From the NCBI GenBank assembly GCA_013694495.1, contig JACDCH010000216.1:1-16786 (forward strand): a stretch of DNA of 16,786 bases. The letters are read 5' to 3'. The position numbers and the translations under genes are program-made. The notes below the pieces were generated by a model. The model made no database searches. It was not told where the DNA came from and was given only the letters and a program-made list of their open reading frames with translations. Shown here piece after piece: positions 1-6,427 of this stretch (positions are counted from its first letter, which is position 1; each line of letters opens with the position of its first letter). This DNA comes from Acidimicrobiia bacterium. Lineage in GTDB: Bacteria; Actinomycetota; Acidimicrobiia; Acidimicrobiales; JACDCH01.

Positions 1-699
1 GATCTCGGCCAGGCGGCCCTGCGCCTCGCTGTTGCGGGCCGCGGCCTCGATCTCCATCATCCGGGACTCGACCGAGCTCTCGGTGAGCTCGGACATGCCC
101 TTCGCCTTGGCGTAACGGGCCTCGATCTTGTCGCGGACCTCGTTGAGGGTCGGCACGTCCTCGCCGACGGTCTCCGACAGGGAGGCCATCGCCTTGTTCA
201 TCGACTCCTGCATCTTGGCCTGGTCGAGCTGGCCGAGGAGGCGCTGGCGCTCGCTGAGCTTCTTCTGCAGGGCGGCCGAGTTCTGCTGGACGGCGGCCTT
301 GGCCTGGTCGCTGGCCTGGGTCGACTGGAGGTGCAGCTGCTTGAGCTCCTCGACCTCGCCCTCGAGCTGGATCAGCCGGTTGGCGAACGCCTCGGCCGCC
401 GACGTGTACTCGGCGACCTTCCCCGTGTCGCCCTTCCTCGTGGCCTCGTCGGCCATGAGGACCGCCTGCCGGGCGTTGGCGTTGACCTTCTCGAGCTCTT
501 CCATCGAGCGGTTGAGCCGCAGCTCGGTCTGCTTCTGGTTGGCGATGACGTTGGCCGCCTGCTCCTTGAGCCGGCGGTGGGTGTCCTGGGCCTCGGCGAT
601 CGCCTGCTCGAGCTGGATCTTGGGATCGGCCCGCTCGTTGAAGGACGAGTTCGTCTTCGCCGTGAGGTACTTCCAGAACCTGCGGAGCGCCTTGAACAT
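1..699 (-). CDS. pspA: PspA/IM30 family membrane-stress protein (3' end outside window)
   Basis: PspA/IM30 proteins are peripheral membrane proteins that oligomerise on damaged inner membrane and help preserve the proton gradient. The minus-strand reading begins MFKALRRFWKYLT, an amphipathic N-terminal helix typical of the family. It continues with NERADPKIQLEQAIAEAQ, the usual PspA opening, and then almost unbroken charged helix rich in Q, E, K and A to the window edge (coiled coil, about residues 25-230). 233 residues are visible, close to the usual 220-280, so little is missing. The ATG start is chosen because it opens the conserved amphipathic helix. It lies 10 bases downstream of the murJ stop on the same strand. 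There is no Shine-Dalgarno sequence, but TAGTGT sits 7 bases upstream, suggesting a leaderless transcript in addition to read-through from murJ. Family assignment is secure from sequence pattern; its job here is inferred from the family. Confidence 0.93.
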   Translation of the reverse strand, partial: MFKALRRFWKYLTAKTNSSFNERADPKIQLEQAIAEAQDTHRRLKEQAANVIANQKQTELRLNRSMEELEKVNANARQAVLMADEATRKGDTGKVAEYTSAAEAFANRLIQLEGEVEELKQLHLQSTQASDQAKAAVQQNSAALQKKLSERQRLLGQLDQAKMQESMNKAMASLSETVGEDVPTLNEVRDKIEARYAKAKGMSELTESSVESRMMEIEAAARNSEAQGRLAEI

Positions 700-706
700 G
701 GGGCGG

Positions 707-712
707 ACACTA
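707..712 (-). promoter_or_regulatory. Candidate -10 element (TAGTGT) for leaderless pspA
   Basis: TAGTGT matches the TANNNT form of a primary-sigma -10 and ends 7 bases before the pspA ATG, so transcription would begin at or near the start codon. It overlaps the TAG stop codon of murJ. No convincing -35 is visible. It would let pspA be expressed independently of the upstream genes. Confidence 0.35.
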
Positions 713-2611
713 ACGGCCCGGCTGTGGGTCGCGTTCTCGGCGCCGGCGCCGCAGGAGCTGGGCGGCCTCCGGGACGCCGGTGACCGACGTGACCAGTAGG
801 TAGGCAAGCCCCGCCGGCACCAGCACGATCACCGCCGCGAGCAGCGGGCCGGCGTCGGCGGCCACGGACCAGCGCAACGCGAGGGCCACGACCCCGGCCA
901 GCGTCGCCGCCCCGAGCACTCGGAACCGGTGGGTGCCGCCGAGAAGAACCGCCCCGACCCGGCGGCGCACCGCCCGGCGCAGGAGGGCGAGCTCCAACCA
1001 GGCGCCGACCGACGACGCCACCGTGAGGCCCACCGCGCCGAGCCGCAACGGTGCCGCCTCGTCGATCCGGACCGACTCGGGCAGCGCCGTCAGCGGCGCC
1101 GGCAGCTCGCCGTCGACGACGATCTCCGACGTGCCTGGCTGCAGCACCAGGCGGTCGCCCTGGAACATCAGCAGCGCACCGAGCACCGCGGCGACGGCGA
1201 CCCGCAGGGCGGCGACCCGTGCCGGCGTCCGGCTGTCGCCCAGCCCGTAGAGCGCGTTCTGGAGCAGGCGTGACGCGGTGGTGGCGAGCAGGGCGACGCT
1301 CGACCCGGCGAGGACGAACCAGACGAGGCGGGCGTCGTCAGCGGTGAAGTCGCCCCGCTGGAGGAGGGCGGCGGCGATGACGCTCCCGGCGGCCAGGTAG
1401 AGGGCCTGCACGGGGGCGACGAAGAACGCGATCCGCCCCAGGCCGACGTCGAGCCGACGGCGGACCTCGACGGCGCCGTCGGCGCCGAGCCGGGCCAGCT
1501 CGGGCAGCTCGGCGGCGGCCACGCTCATGCCGAAGAGGCTGATCGGCAGCAGGTAGAGGACCTGGGCGTAGGTGAACGCCGACACCGCGCCCACGGCGAG
1601 CAGCGAGGCGAGGAACAGGTCGACGTAGCCGACGAGCTGCACCACGCCGCGCCCGAGCAGGACCGGGACGAAGCGCCGGCCGACCTCGCGGACGCCGGCG
1701 CCGGTCCGGTCGAGCGAGGGCCGGATGCCCCGGCCGACCCGGATCACCGACGGCAGCTGCACCACCAGCTGGAGCACACCGCCGACGGCCACGCCCCAGG
1801 CCAGGCCCGTGGCGATCGACCGGTCGGTGGCGCCGCGGATCCCGAGGAACACGACGACCGCGATCTGGGCCGCGTTCCAAAGGACCGGGGCGACGTAGGC
1901 GAGGAAGAACCGGCGGTGGCTGTTGAGGACGCCGAGGCACCACGCCGACAGCACGAGGAACGCGATCCCCGGCGTCATGATCCGCACGAGGTCGACGGTG
2001 AGCTCGAGACGCTCGCCCTCGAAGCCGGGCGTCAGGGCGATGGTGATGGGCCGGGCGAAGACGACGCCGATCAGCGCGATGACGCCGGCGGCGGCCGCCA
2101 GCAGGCCGGCGACGGCGCCTGCCACCCGGCCCGCCTCCGCTTCGTCCTCGTCGAGGAGGCGGGCGTAGACCGGGATGAACGACGCCGACAGGACGCCCTC
2201 GCCCAGGAGGTTCTGCAACAGGTTCGGGATTCGCAGCGCGGCCTTGAACGCGTCGGCCGCCGCGCCGACGCCGAGGTAGCCACCGATGGCGATCTCGCGG
2301 ACGAGGCCGGCGAGGCGCGAGAGCAGGATGCCGCCGGCCACGAAGGCCGCGCCCGACCGGCTGCGGGCGCCCCGCTGACCGGTGCCGCCGTGGGGAGGAC
2401 CGCCTGCACCGTCCTCAGCCGCTCGTGCGAGGCGGACGGCCGGGATCTCGCCGGTGGTGGAGGCGTCAGCGCCGACGTCGACCGACGGCGCGGCCGCCGC
2501 CGCTTCGTCCGCCGCCTCCCGGGCCACCCGACCGGCCAGGACGTGCGGGTTGTGGCCGGCGAGGTGGGCGTAGCGGACCCCGTCGCCGGGCCGCCGCCGC
2601 GCCCCGCTCAC
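710..2611 (-). CDS. murJ: MurJ/MviN-family lipid II flippase
   Basis: MurJ proteins flip undecaprenyl-linked peptidoglycan precursor (lipid II) across the cytoplasmic membrane. The 633-residue product has a hydrophilic N-terminal extension of about 85 residues, then a polytopic membrane core with about 14 probable helices. Family signatures are SRLAGLVREIAIGGYLG (about 98-114), AADAFKAALRIPNLLQNLLG (118-137) and EGVLSASFIPVYARLL (138-153). Further on come FGMSVAAAELPEL and GDSRTPARVAALRVA. Family members are usually 500-560 residues; the excess is the N-terminal extension plus a loop of about 35 residues before the last helices. The GTG start is chosen because it overlaps the stop of the upstream gene as GTGA, a usual coupled arrangement; an open frame continues further upstream but only as a shadow of that gene. 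Arginines equivalent to E. coli R18 and R24 are present, but the R52 position (PNLLR) reads Q133 and the YADR site reads YAQV. It could be a paralogue rather than the main flippase. Confidence 0.88.
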   Translation of the reverse strand: MSGARRRPGDGVRYAHLAGHNPHVLAGRVAREAADEAAAAAPSVDVGADASTTGEIPAVRLARAAEDGAGGPPHGGTGQRGARSRSGAAFVAGGILLSRLAGLVREIAIGGYLGVGAAADAFKAALRIPNLLQNLLGEGVLSASFIPVYARLLDEDEAEAGRVAGAVAGLLAAAAGVIALIGVVFARPITIALTPGFEGERLELTVDLVRIMTPGIAFLVLSAWCLGVLNSHRRFFLAYVAPVLWNAAQIAVVVFLGIRGATDRSIATGLAWGVAVGGVLQLVVQLPSVIRVGRGIRPSLDRTGAGVREVGRRFVPVLLGRGVVQLVGYVDLFLASLLAVGAVSAFTYAQVLYLLPISLFGMSVAAAELPELARLGADGAVEVRRRLDVGLGRIAFFVAPVQALYLAAGSVIAAALLQRGDFTADDARLVWFVLAGSSVALLATTASRLLQNALYGLGDSRTPARVAALRVAVAAVLGALLMFQGDRLVLQPGTSEIVVDGELPAPLTALPESVRIDEAAPLRLGAVGLTVASSVGAWLELALLRRAVRRRVGAVLLGGTHRFRVLGAATLAGVVALALRWSVAADAGPLLAAVIVLVPAGLAYLLVTSVTGVPEAAQLLRRRRRERDPQPGR

Positions 2612-3363
2612 GCCATGCCCGGCGACGGGCGATCGACCTCCTCGAGCCCGAGGCGGAGCGCTTCGAGGTCGTGGACCAGCGCTTCGACGTCGTCGCCCAG
2701 CCCGGCCAGGTCGCCCACGTCGTCGGCCGCCACCGACAGCTCGACGACGCGCGCGACGGCTTCGTCGAGCCGGGCGTTGGTGAGCCGCAGGCGGTCGCGG
2801 GCCTCGGCGATCGAGGCGTCCATGCGGTTCGCGGCGGCGAGCTCGGCCTTCACCGACGCCATCGTCTGCTCGACCGACGACCCCGCCGACGCCGGATCGG
2901 CCGCCCGGGACTCCATCTCGGCCAGCTCCTGGGTGGCTTCCGTGGTGTCGATGCGGCGGCGGGCGGCGACGAGCGACTGCCCCTGGCGGGCGACCCGCCA
3001 CGCCTCGTTCACGCCGAACGCCACCCGCTCGGCGATCTCGTCCATGCGGTCGCGCATCGGTCCCGGGCGAGCGTCGCTGATCGCCTCGCGGAAGCGGTTC
3101 TGGGCCTGGAGGGCGTCCTGGACGGCCCGGCGCCACGGCTCGTTGAGCGTGAACGGATCGATGCGGTCGGCGCGAGGGTCCTTGGGGACGGCGACGAGCA
3201 CCCGGGCCCCCCACGCCGCGACACCCAGCACCGCCCCGATCGGCCCGATCGCCACGATCCCGATGGCGGCGCCGGCGCCGGCGAGGAGGATACCCAGCGG
3301 GGACGTCATGGCCCGGGCGACCGGCGGGGTGAAGAACCTGTCCCGGAAGCTCCGACGGGCCAT
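2608..3363 (-). CDS. Membrane-anchored coiled-coil protein of unknown function
   Basis: I do not recognise a named family for this 251-residue protein. After a short basic N-terminus (MARRSFRDRFF), residues about 20-59 form a Gly/Ala/Ile/Val-rich hydrophobic stretch long enough for one or two membrane segments (GILLAGAGAAIGIVAIGPIG within it). The rest is hydrophilic and strongly helical, with heptad-like spacing of L, A, V and I from about 125 to 245, so a cytoplasmic coiled coil is likely. The Gly-rich hydrophobic hairpin followed by helix resembles a membrane-inserting wedge, but that is only an impression. Its stop overlaps the murJ GTG by GTGA, implying translational coupling and a related role. 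TAGGGT six bases upstream of the ATG suggests its own leaderless promoter. Its position among SBP-VWA, MurJ and PspA genes points to envelope stress. It may bind or scaffold PspA through helical pairing; that is untested inference. Confidence 0.82.
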   Translation of the reverse strand: MARRSFRDRFFTPPVARAMTSPLGILLAGAGAAIGIVAIGPIGAVLGVAAWGARVLVAVPKDPRADRIDPFTLNEPWRRAVQDALQAQNRFREAISDARPGPMRDRMDEIAERVAFGVNEAWRVARQGQSLVAARRRIDTTEATQELAEMESRAADPASAGSSVEQTMASVKAELAAANRMDASIAEARDRLRLTNARLDEAVARVVELSVAADDVGDLAGLGDDVEALVHDLEALRLGLEEVDRPSPGMA

Positions 3364-3369
3364 CCCGCG

Positions 3370-3375
3370 ACCCTA
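3370..3375 (-). promoter_or_regulatory. Candidate -10 element (TAGGGT) for the coiled-coil/murJ operon
   Basis: TAGGGT fits TANNNT and is separated from the ATG at 3363 by six bases, so a transcript would start at or next to the start codon. No clear -35 is seen 17 bases further upstream. It lies between the hairpin-rich intergenic element and the gene. Confidence 0.4.
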
Positions 3376-3392
3376 CGGCACACAGCAGTAGC

Positions 3393-3543
3393 GCTCGGAT
3401 GGGCAGGTCCGAGCAGCGTCGCGCTGGTGAACCGCCGAAGGCGCTGGGGGTCTGGGGGCGAAGCCCCCAGGCATCGGCCGCAGGGCGACGAAGTCGGCCG
3501 AGGACCGGAGCTGCCCGACGGAGTCGGGTCCCTCGAACTCGAG
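3393..3543. repeat. Intergenic chain of short perfect hairpins (REP-like element?)
   Basis: The 209-base gap 3364-3572 contains no gene but at least six perfect inverted repeats in 151 bases. They are GCTCGGA/TCCGAGC with an 8-base loop (3393-3414), CGCC-GAA-GGCG (3433-3443) and CTGGGGGC-GAA-GCCCCCAG (3452-3470). Next come CGAC-GAA-GTCG (3486-3496), CCCGAC-GGA-GTCGGG (3514-3528) and CTCGA-AC-TCGAG (3532-3543). Four of them share a three-base GNA loop closed by C and G. The tetranucleotide GTAG stands at 3388-3391, just before the first stem. The direct repeat CTCGAAC occurs at 3532-3538 and 3566-3572. It lies downstream of the SBP-VWA stop, so it may terminate or stabilise that transcript, or be a dispersed REP-type repeat. 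The stems are seen directly; the role is inferred. Confidence 0.6.
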
Positions 3544-3572
3544 CGAACGGAGCGGAGCGAGTGAGCTCGAAC

Positions 3573-5435
3573 CTAGAAGTTGGAGATGACGGCGGTGAGG
3601 ACCTGGAGGATCGACGCCGGGTCGGTCGACTCGTAGCTGGCCGCCGAGCTCGAGGCGGCGATCCGGCTGAGCGAATCGGCGGCGGCGTCGGCGCTGTAGG
3701 CGATCGTGAACACCCGCACCGGCCGGCTCAGCTGCCCCTCCGCCCCCGATTCCAGGTTGGCGAGGAGCTCGTCGAGCTGCTGGCGGTCGTCGGACGTGTC
3801 GCCGTCGTCGTTCACGCCGTCCGTCAGGAGCACCACCGCGTTGATGCGGGTGGGATCGAAGCTCTCCAGGGCGGCGTCGTAGCTCGACTGGGTGACGCCG
3901 TACAGGGGCGTGCCGTACAGCGGCCGGAGATCGCGGATCCGGCTGCGGACCAGCTCGGCGTTGTCGCCGACCCGCCCGTAGCCGACGAGCTCCTCGAACT
4001 GGACGTCGCCTTCCGGGTCGGCGTCGCCGACCAGGCCGTCGCCGTCGATGTCGTTGCTGAACATGCGCAGCGCGATCTCGTCGTCCTCGGCGAACAGCTC
4101 GATCGCCTCGACCGCCGCCTGCTTGGCCAGGTCGAGCCGCGTCGGCCCGCTCGGGTTCGCGGCGTCGGCGGGATCGCCCATCGAGCCGGACACGTCGATG
4201 ACGAGCATCACCCGCGCCCGCTTGCGCTGGGTCTCCCACCGGTCGAGCAGCTCGAGCATCACCTCGGGCCCGGGGACGTCGAGCAGGGTGGTGGGCTGGC
4301 TCGGGTCGACGCCGTTGGCGGCCACGATCGGCGCGCCGACGGCGACGTCGGGGTTGGCGGGCCGGAACCCGAACTCGAGCACGCGCTCCTGGTTCTCCGG
4401 GCGCCCGACGAACTCGACGAAGCGGCGGGCGCCCTCGGCCTCGTCCTCGTCGACCCAGTCGGCGGTGAGGACGAACAGCGGGTTGTCGGAGAAGAGCGTG
4501 CCCTCCTCGGGATAGATGGCCACCAGCGGCACCCGGGGCGGGCGGGGCTCCTCGCCGGGCTCGAGGATCCCGTCGGGGTTTCCCGCGTTGTAGTCGAGCA
4601 CCGACTTCTCCTCGACGGCCACGGCGGAGACGTAGTTGAGGGCGTTGCCCCGCTGATCGGCGCGGTACAAGTTGTTGAGGAACGTCAGCGTCGTGTCGCC
4701 GTAGTGCACGACGGCGGACTCGACGTCGGTGGCGTACTGGATGACGCCGGCGTCGGCCAGGTCCTCGGCGGTGAGGTCGGTGGTCTTGCCGGTGGCGGCG
4801 TAGGTCTGGGCGATGAGCGCGGCGAGCCCCGAGGTGGAGAAGTTCGGGTTCGTCTTGCCCAAGCGGAACGGGCCGAACTCGGGGTGGCCGAAGTCGGCCC
4901 AGCCGGCCTGCGCCCGGGCCAGCTCGAGGATCTGGTCCCAGCCCACCGGGTTGGCCGGGTAGCCGAGAGCGGTGGCCATCGGCTCGGGCATGGCGATCAC
5001 CAGCGGCGTCAGCATGAACCGCTCGAAGTCGTCGGGGACGAACGGTGTCTCGCCGCCCTCGGTGAGGCGGCGGTTGACCACCTGCCCCCACGTGCTGGCC
5101 GCCGGTGACCACAGCACGGGCAGCGGACCCTCGGCCGCCTCGTCCCAGCCGAGGTACAGCGCTCGCGCCGCGGCGCCCGACGACTTGCGGTGCGGCGCGA
5201 TGAACCAGCACATGCCGCCGTCGCGCGCCTCGGGGCTGGCGTTGAACGTCTCGGCCAGGTCGGTGACGAGGTCGATCTTCTCGGGCGAGATGGCGGCGTC
5301 GACCACCGTGCAGTCGCCGGGGTCGCCACCGGCGCCTGCCGTCGTCTCGGTGGTGGGATCGGCCACCTCACCCCCGTCGCCCGACGAACAGCCGACAAGG
5401 CCGGCGACCAGCAGCAGGACGACGAGCCGTTTCAC
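3573..5435 (-). CDS. Lipoprotein fusing a solute-binding domain to a VWA domain
   Basis: The 620-residue product starts with a lipoprotein signal peptide: MKRLVVLLLV, then the lipobox LVGC with Cys16 as the predicted lipidated residue, then a Ser/Thr/Gly linker. Residues about 40-385 look like a type II solute-binding fold (for example WSPAASTWGQVVNRRL and NPVGWDQILELARAQ). A VWA domain spans about 405-620 with an intact MIDAS metal site: D414-x-S416-x-S418, T509 in YGTPLYG and D539 in LLTDGVND. Two acidic loops look calcium-binding: one near 281-292 (DYNAGNPDGILE), one at 462-473 (DIDGDGLVGDAD). The GTG start follows AGGAGG with a 7-base spacer and precedes the signal peptide; an open frame upstream lacks either feature. 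The GTG overlaps the stop of the preceding binding-protein gene (GTGA). No transporter permease or ATPase gene is adjacent, so ligand sensing or adhesion at the cell surface is likelier than uptake. Family function is poorly known. Confidence 0.88.
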   Translation of the reverse strand: MKRLVVLLLVAGLVGCSSGDGGEVADPTTETTAGAGGDPGDCTVVDAAISPEKIDLVTDLAETFNASPEARDGGMCWFIAPHRKSSGAAARALYLGWDEAAEGPLPVLWSPAASTWGQVVNRRLTEGGETPFVPDDFERFMLTPLVIAMPEPMATALGYPANPVGWDQILELARAQAGWADFGHPEFGPFRLGKTNPNFSTSGLAALIAQTYAATGKTTDLTAEDLADAGVIQYATDVESAVVHYGDTTLTFLNNLYRADQRGNALNYVSAVAVEEKSVLDYNAGNPDGILEPGEEPRPPRVPLVAIYPEEGTLFSDNPLFVLTADWVDEDEAEGARRFVEFVGRPENQERVLEFGFRPANPDVAVGAPIVAANGVDPSQPTTLLDVPGPEVMLELLDRWETQRKRARVMLVIDVSGSMGDPADAANPSGPTRLDLAKQAAVEAIELFAEDDEIALRMFSNDIDGDGLVGDADPEGDVQFEELVGYGRVGDNAELVRSRIRDLRPLYGTPLYGVTQSSYDAALESFDPTRINAVVLLTDGVNDDGDTSDDRQQLDELLANLESGAEGQLSRPVRVFTIAYSADAAADSLSRIAASSSAASYESTDPASILQVLTAVISNF

Positions 5436-6337
5436 GAGGAGACCTCCTGGGCGAGGGCGAACATGAGCCCGGGCGACGGCAGGCCGGAGGACCCTTCGGT
5501 GCTGGGTGTCCATCCGGCCGACTCGAAGTTCGCAGCCAGGGTGGGTTCCGACGCGAGGAACTCGGCTGCCGGACCCACGATGACAACCGCCACGCTTGCG
5601 TCGCGGGACGTTTGGAACTCGGCCAGGCGGCCGTCCTCCCGACTTCCGGCAAGGCGCTGCGAGACATCCGCGTGCGTCGTGGCCAGGACGAAGGGGCCCG
5701 CTGGTCCGAGCACCAGCACCTCATCGAGCGGATCGGGCTCGTCGGTGGCGAGGTCGTCGAGCCAGTTGCGGAACTCAGGAAGTTCGAACTCGGCTGTCGC
5801 GAACGGCTCGCCGGGCCGCACGACGTCGTTCCACTCCGCAGCCGCCCATCCCAGCGCCAGCCGCCCGACTGCGGAGTCGGGCGAGGGAACGGCTGCGCGG
5901 CCCGGCCGGGCTTCGACGGCGCACGCCCAGTTCGGGTCGTCAGCGCAAGCCCCGTCGAGGAGACCGTTGCGCACCAGCATCACGAGCGGCGACGAGGCGA
6001 GGATGAGCCCGGGGTCACTGAAGAAAGCGTGGTTCGATTCGATGCCCGCCATCTCCGGCCACGGGTCGAACGTCACCCACGCATCGATCTCGGTCCCGCT
6101 GTCGATGGCGGCGACGGTGTCGGCCGGCTCCTCGACGCGGAGCTCGAAGATGCGTGCCATGCCCCTGCAGACGGTCTCGAGCTCGGGTACGCAGGCGACG
6201 ACCGGGGCGGCCACGGCACCTGGCTCGTCCCCCGGTTCGGTCGCGACGTCCGCCGAATCATCGGCGAGGGCGGAGCGGAGCGCCAGCGCGCCGGCGACGA
6301 GCGCCACCGCGCCGAGCAGCGCCAAGACCCGCTTCAT
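5432..6337 (-). CDS. Secreted solute-binding-like protein
   Basis: This 301-residue protein has a signal peptide or signal anchor (MKRVLALLGAVALVAGALAL, residues 1-20) with no lipobox cysteine. Residues about 45-295 resemble a type II periplasmic-binding fold, with VACVPELETVC early, then GTEIDAWVTFDPWPE, ILASSPLVMLVRNG and GPAGPFVLATTH. Four cysteines (C49, C57, C131, C139) could form two disulfides. The ATG at 6337 is chosen because it opens the signal sequence; the frame continues open upstream but only as a shadow of the divergent transporter gene. There is no Shine-Dalgarno, and a candidate ECF promoter places transcription start within a few bases of the ATG. Its stop overlaps the GTG of the SBP-VWA gene, so both are made together and may act as partners outside the membrane. 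The ligand cannot be told from sequence. Fold assignment is moderately sure. Confidence 0.78.
   Translation of the reverse strand: MKRVLALLGAVALVAGALALRSALADDSADVATEPGDEPGAVAAPVVACVPELETVCRGMARIFELRVEEPADTVAAIDSGTEIDAWVTFDPWPEMAGIESNHAFFSDPGLILASSPLVMLVRNGLLDGACADDPNWACAVEARPGRAAVPSPDSAVGRLALGWAAAEWNDVVRPGEPFATAEFELPEFRNWLDDLATDEPDPLDEVLVLGPAGPFVLATTHADVSQRLAGSREDGRLAEFQTSRDASVAVVIVGPAAEFLASEPTLAANFESAGWTPSTEGSSGLPSPGLMFALAQEVSS
5443..5448 (-). promoter_or_regulatory. Strong Shine-Dalgarno (AGGAGG) fixing the GTG start of the SBP-VWA gene
   Basis: AGGAGG lies inside the 3' end of the upstream gene, 7 bases before the GTG at 5435. It is the clearest ribosome-binding site in the window and decides the start, which also yields a proper lipoprotein signal peptide. 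The site is part of a small inverted repeat, AGGAG-GT-CTCCT (5437-5448). Confidence 0.75.
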
Positions 6338-6345
6338 CGTCAGAG

Positions 6346-6373
6346 CAACGTAGCTCCCTGGCCGTGCGGTTCC
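6346..6373 (-). promoter_or_regulatory. Candidate ECF-sigma promoter (GGAAC-N18-CGTTG)
   Basis: On the minus strand GGAAC (6373-6369) is followed after 18 bases by CGTTG (6350-6346). This matches the GGAAC/CGTT form used by actinobacterial ECF sigma factors of the SigE/SigH type that answer envelope or redox stress. The start point would fall about 3-4 bases before the ATG at 6337, consistent with the lack of a ribosome-binding site. No sigma factor gene is in the window. Short motifs like this also occur by chance. Confidence 0.42.
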
Positions 6374-6427
6374 GGTGCGCCCTCGGTTGGCGAGACCCCG
6401 GTCGGGGGGCCGAAGCTGACCCGCTCC

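Noticed and set aside
2612..3214. A longer open frame upstream of the murJ GTG
   Set aside because: It runs through the coiled-coil gene in another frame, encodes Arg/Pro/Gly-rich noise, and adds nothing like a MurJ domain. The GTGA overlap gives a natural start.
3393..3543. Retron or CRISPR-like reading of the hairpin chain
   Set aside because: No reverse transcriptase or cas gene is present, and the stems are not copies of one repeat with regular spacers.
3399..5108. A plus-strand open frame of 569 codons opposite the SBP-VWA gene
   Set aside because: The minus strand carries a signal peptide, lipobox, Shine-Dalgarno and full VWA site; the plus frame has none of these and begins inside the hairpin repeat.
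6396..6407. CCCCG-GT-CGGGG inverted repeat upstream of the EamA gene as an operator
   Set aside because: It is short, pure G/C and expected by chance at this composition; no promoter is aligned with it.
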